Assembly (NCBI GenBank): GCA_019420135.1
Contig: JAHZHS010000107.1
Coordinates: forward strand, 1,330 to 7,131
Origin: Oscillospiraceae bacterium
GTDB taxonomy: Bacteria > Bacillota > Clostridia > Oscillospirales > Ruminococcaceae
DNA: 5,802 nucleotides
Direction of reading: 5' to 3'
Position numbers and translations under genes: made by a program. The notes under the pieces are model-generated. The model saw nothing but the letters and a program-made list of their open reading frames with translations. It was not told the DNA's origin and ran no database searches. Positions 4,822 through 5,802 of the stretch are shown one piece after another (positions within the stretch are counted from its first letter, which is position 1; each line of letters opens with the position of its first letter).

Positions 4822-5543
4822 AGCGCGCCGCGGTGCTGGCCGCCGCGATTCTGGCGATTGCCTTCGCCGTTGTGGCCATTGTCCAGACGCTCCGACTGGA
4901 AACGGCCCGGCAGGCCATCGACACCCTTCAAGCCGCCAACGATGGATTGCAAAGTGAGCTGGATACCGTAAACGGTCAGCTCACCGCAGAGCAGGCTGCC
5001 CGTGAGGATGCAGAAAGACAGCTTTCCGACTTGCAGAAGCAGCAAACCCGCATGGAGGCGGAACAGGCCAAGGCAAACATCAAGGACGGAGATGAGATCG
5101 GCCGCGTCTGGGTGGATGGCACCGAGGTAGACCGTACCCTCTACTGGGGGGATACCGGCAATCAGTTCCGCAACGGAGCCGGAGTGCATTCGGCGGACGG
5201 CTGCGTGCTCCCCGGTGAAAACGGTACTGTCTTTGTGGGGGGACATACCGACAGCTGGTTTGTGGATCTCAAATCAGCAGAGATCGGCGCCATCATCCAT
5301 CTGGAGACCCCGTGGGGCAACTTCTCCTACAAGATCACCGAGACCAAAGTTGTTCAGGAGACCGACATCGATCAGTGCCGCTGGGGTGCCACAATGCCCA
5401 GCTGCATCCTGTACACCTGCTATCCCTTCGGTATCCAGACGCCCACCGACCAGCGCTACCTGGTCTACGCGGACCCGCTGGAAACCGACGAAAACGGCGT
5501 TGTGCCCGACGAACTGCGTCAGGACACTGCTCCGGAAGACTGA
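4818..5543 (+). CDS. Membrane-anchored sortase, class D-like, with N-terminal coiled coil
   Basis: A 241-residue sortase-family transpeptidase, expected on the outer face of the membrane, where the family cleaves a C-terminal sorting signal through a catalytic Cys and links the protein to the cell wall or to a pilin. Residues 4-23 are an uncleaved-looking signal anchor. Residues about 26-87 are charged, Gln/Glu/Ala-rich and heptad-like, a probable coiled-coil stalk. The sortase domain follows (about 95-219), with LPGENGTVFVGGHTD carrying His143, ILYTCYPFG carrying Cys201, and QRYLVYA carrying Arg213, so the triad is complete. The acidic C-terminal tail (220-241) may be disordered. The ATG overlaps the fumarase beta stop in ATGA, with no clear ribosome binding site of its own. 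No LPXTG-type substrate is encoded in the window. The class assignment is tentative, since class D and E sortases are hard to separate by eye. Confidence 0.9.
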   Translation: MKRAAVLAAAILAIAFAVVAIVQTLRLETARQAIDTLQAANDGLQSELDTVNGQLTAEQAAREDAERQLSDLQKQQTRMEAEQAKANIKDGDEIGRVWVDGTEVDRTLYWGDTGNQFRNGAGVHSADGCVLPGENGTVFVGGHTDSWFVDLKSAEIGAIIHLETPWGNFSYKITETKVVQETDIDQCRWGATMPSCILYTCYPFGIQTPTDQRYLVYADPLETDENGVVPDELRQDTAPED

Positions 5544-5550
5544 TATACAA

Positions 5551-5600
5551 ATACGAAAGCCCCGGCAGTTTCCCGAAAGGGAGTGCCGGGGCTTTCGTAT
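5551..5600. terminator. Strong hairpin between convergent genes, probably a two-way terminator
   Basis: The 17 bases at 5551-5567 are the exact reverse complement of 5584-5600. The interior adds T-C-C-C (5571-5574) against G-G-G-A (5579-5582) closed by a GAAA tetraloop (5575-5578), with bases 5568-5569 bulged. It begins 7 bases after the sortase stop and ends 21 bases before the stop of the opposing gene. The GAAAG before and CTTTC after the GC core give a short A/T edge on each strand, but there is no long T-run beyond the stem in either direction. Position and strength make termination the likely role. Confidence 0.8.
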
Positions 5601-5621
5601 GGGAATTGAAAAAAAGGGAAG

Positions 5622-5802
5622 TCAGTTAAGCTTTTTGCCGAAGAACTCCAGTTCCGGACGGATGACGTCCATCAGTTCATCAAACTGATCGGGCGTCAGG
5701 CTCTGGGCACCGTCGCTCTTGGCATTCTTGGGGTCGTTGTGCACCTCGATCATCAGACCGTCGGCGCCCACCGCCACCGCGGCGGCGGCCAGGCTGGGCA
5801 CC
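5622..5802 (-). CDS. aroF: DAHP synthase, C-terminal end (5' end outside window)
   Basis: 3-Deoxy-D-arabino-heptulosonate 7-phosphate synthase joins phosphoenolpyruvate and erythrose 4-phosphate, the first step of the shikimate pathway to aromatic amino acids. Only the last 59 residues are visible on the minus strand. They include VPSLAAAAVAVGADGLMIEV (visible residues 1-20), the HNDPKNAKSDGAQSL block (21-35), which holds the family's conserved H-x-D-P near the barrel end, and TPDQFDELM, followed by a short tail ending EFFGKKLN. This matches the B. subtilis/Thermotoga type (type I-beta) of the family. The N-terminal regulatory region, if any, is off the window. The gene converges on the plus-strand operon, with the shared hairpin between them. 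Confidence 0.92.
   Translation of the reverse strand, partial: VPSLAAAAVAVGADGLMIEVHNDPKNAKSDGAQSLTPDQFDELMDVIRPELEFFGKKLN

Noticed and set aside
5609..5615. Run of seven A (T on the minus strand) as a terminator tract for the DAHP synthase gene
   Set aside because: No hairpin precedes it on the minus strand; the large hairpin comes after it, so it does not form a normal intrinsic terminator.

Overview
The window is GC-rich throughout, and its proteins look like those of a high-GC Clostridia member. My best guess is the Oscillospiraceae/Ruminococcaceae gut group (Faecalibacterium, Gemmiger, Subdoligranulum and relatives). This rests on protein style (two-subunit class I fumarase, short malic enzyme, clostridial-type long CDF transporter, class D-like sortase) and GC bias, not on any marker gene, so genus is uncertain.

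Layout from left to right: (1) the 3' end of purA, adenylosuccinate synthetase, plus strand. (2) A 202-base gap rich in inverted repeats, which may be a structured mRNA leader. (3) A cation diffusion facilitator (CDF) metal exporter with a predicted N/D/D/D metal site that suggests manganese, and a duplicated cytosolic lobe. (4) A malic enzyme. (5) Fumarase alpha subunit. (6) A 99-residue unrecognised protein carrying three copies of a short I-D-I-(S/P)-L-D motif. (7) Fumarase beta subunit. (8) A membrane-anchored coiled-coil sortase. (9) A very strong hairpin between convergent genes. (10) On the minus strand, the C-terminal end of a DAHP synthase (aroF type).

Genes 3 to 8 look like one plus-strand transcription unit: the gaps are 20 and 22 bases, and three junctions are ATGA stop/start overlaps (malic enzyme/fumA, small gene/fumB, fumB/sortase). 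Metabolically, fumarase plus malic enzyme takes fumarate through malate to pyruvate, CO2 and reduced nicotinamide cofactor. Fumarate is released when adenylosuccinate, the PurA product, is cleaved by PurB, so the neighbourhood of purA fits a fumarate-recycling role (inference). Malic enzymes need a divalent metal, commonly Mn2+ or Mg2+, which could explain a metal exporter at the head of the operon (inference).

The least expected features are the small triple-motif protein between the two fumarase subunit genes, where two motif copies are identical in protein but differ at 6 of 10 codons, and the sortase translationally coupled to a cytosolic metabolic enzyme. The rest is conserved housekeeping. 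I see no tRNA, rRNA, CRISPR array, insertion sequence or phage gene.
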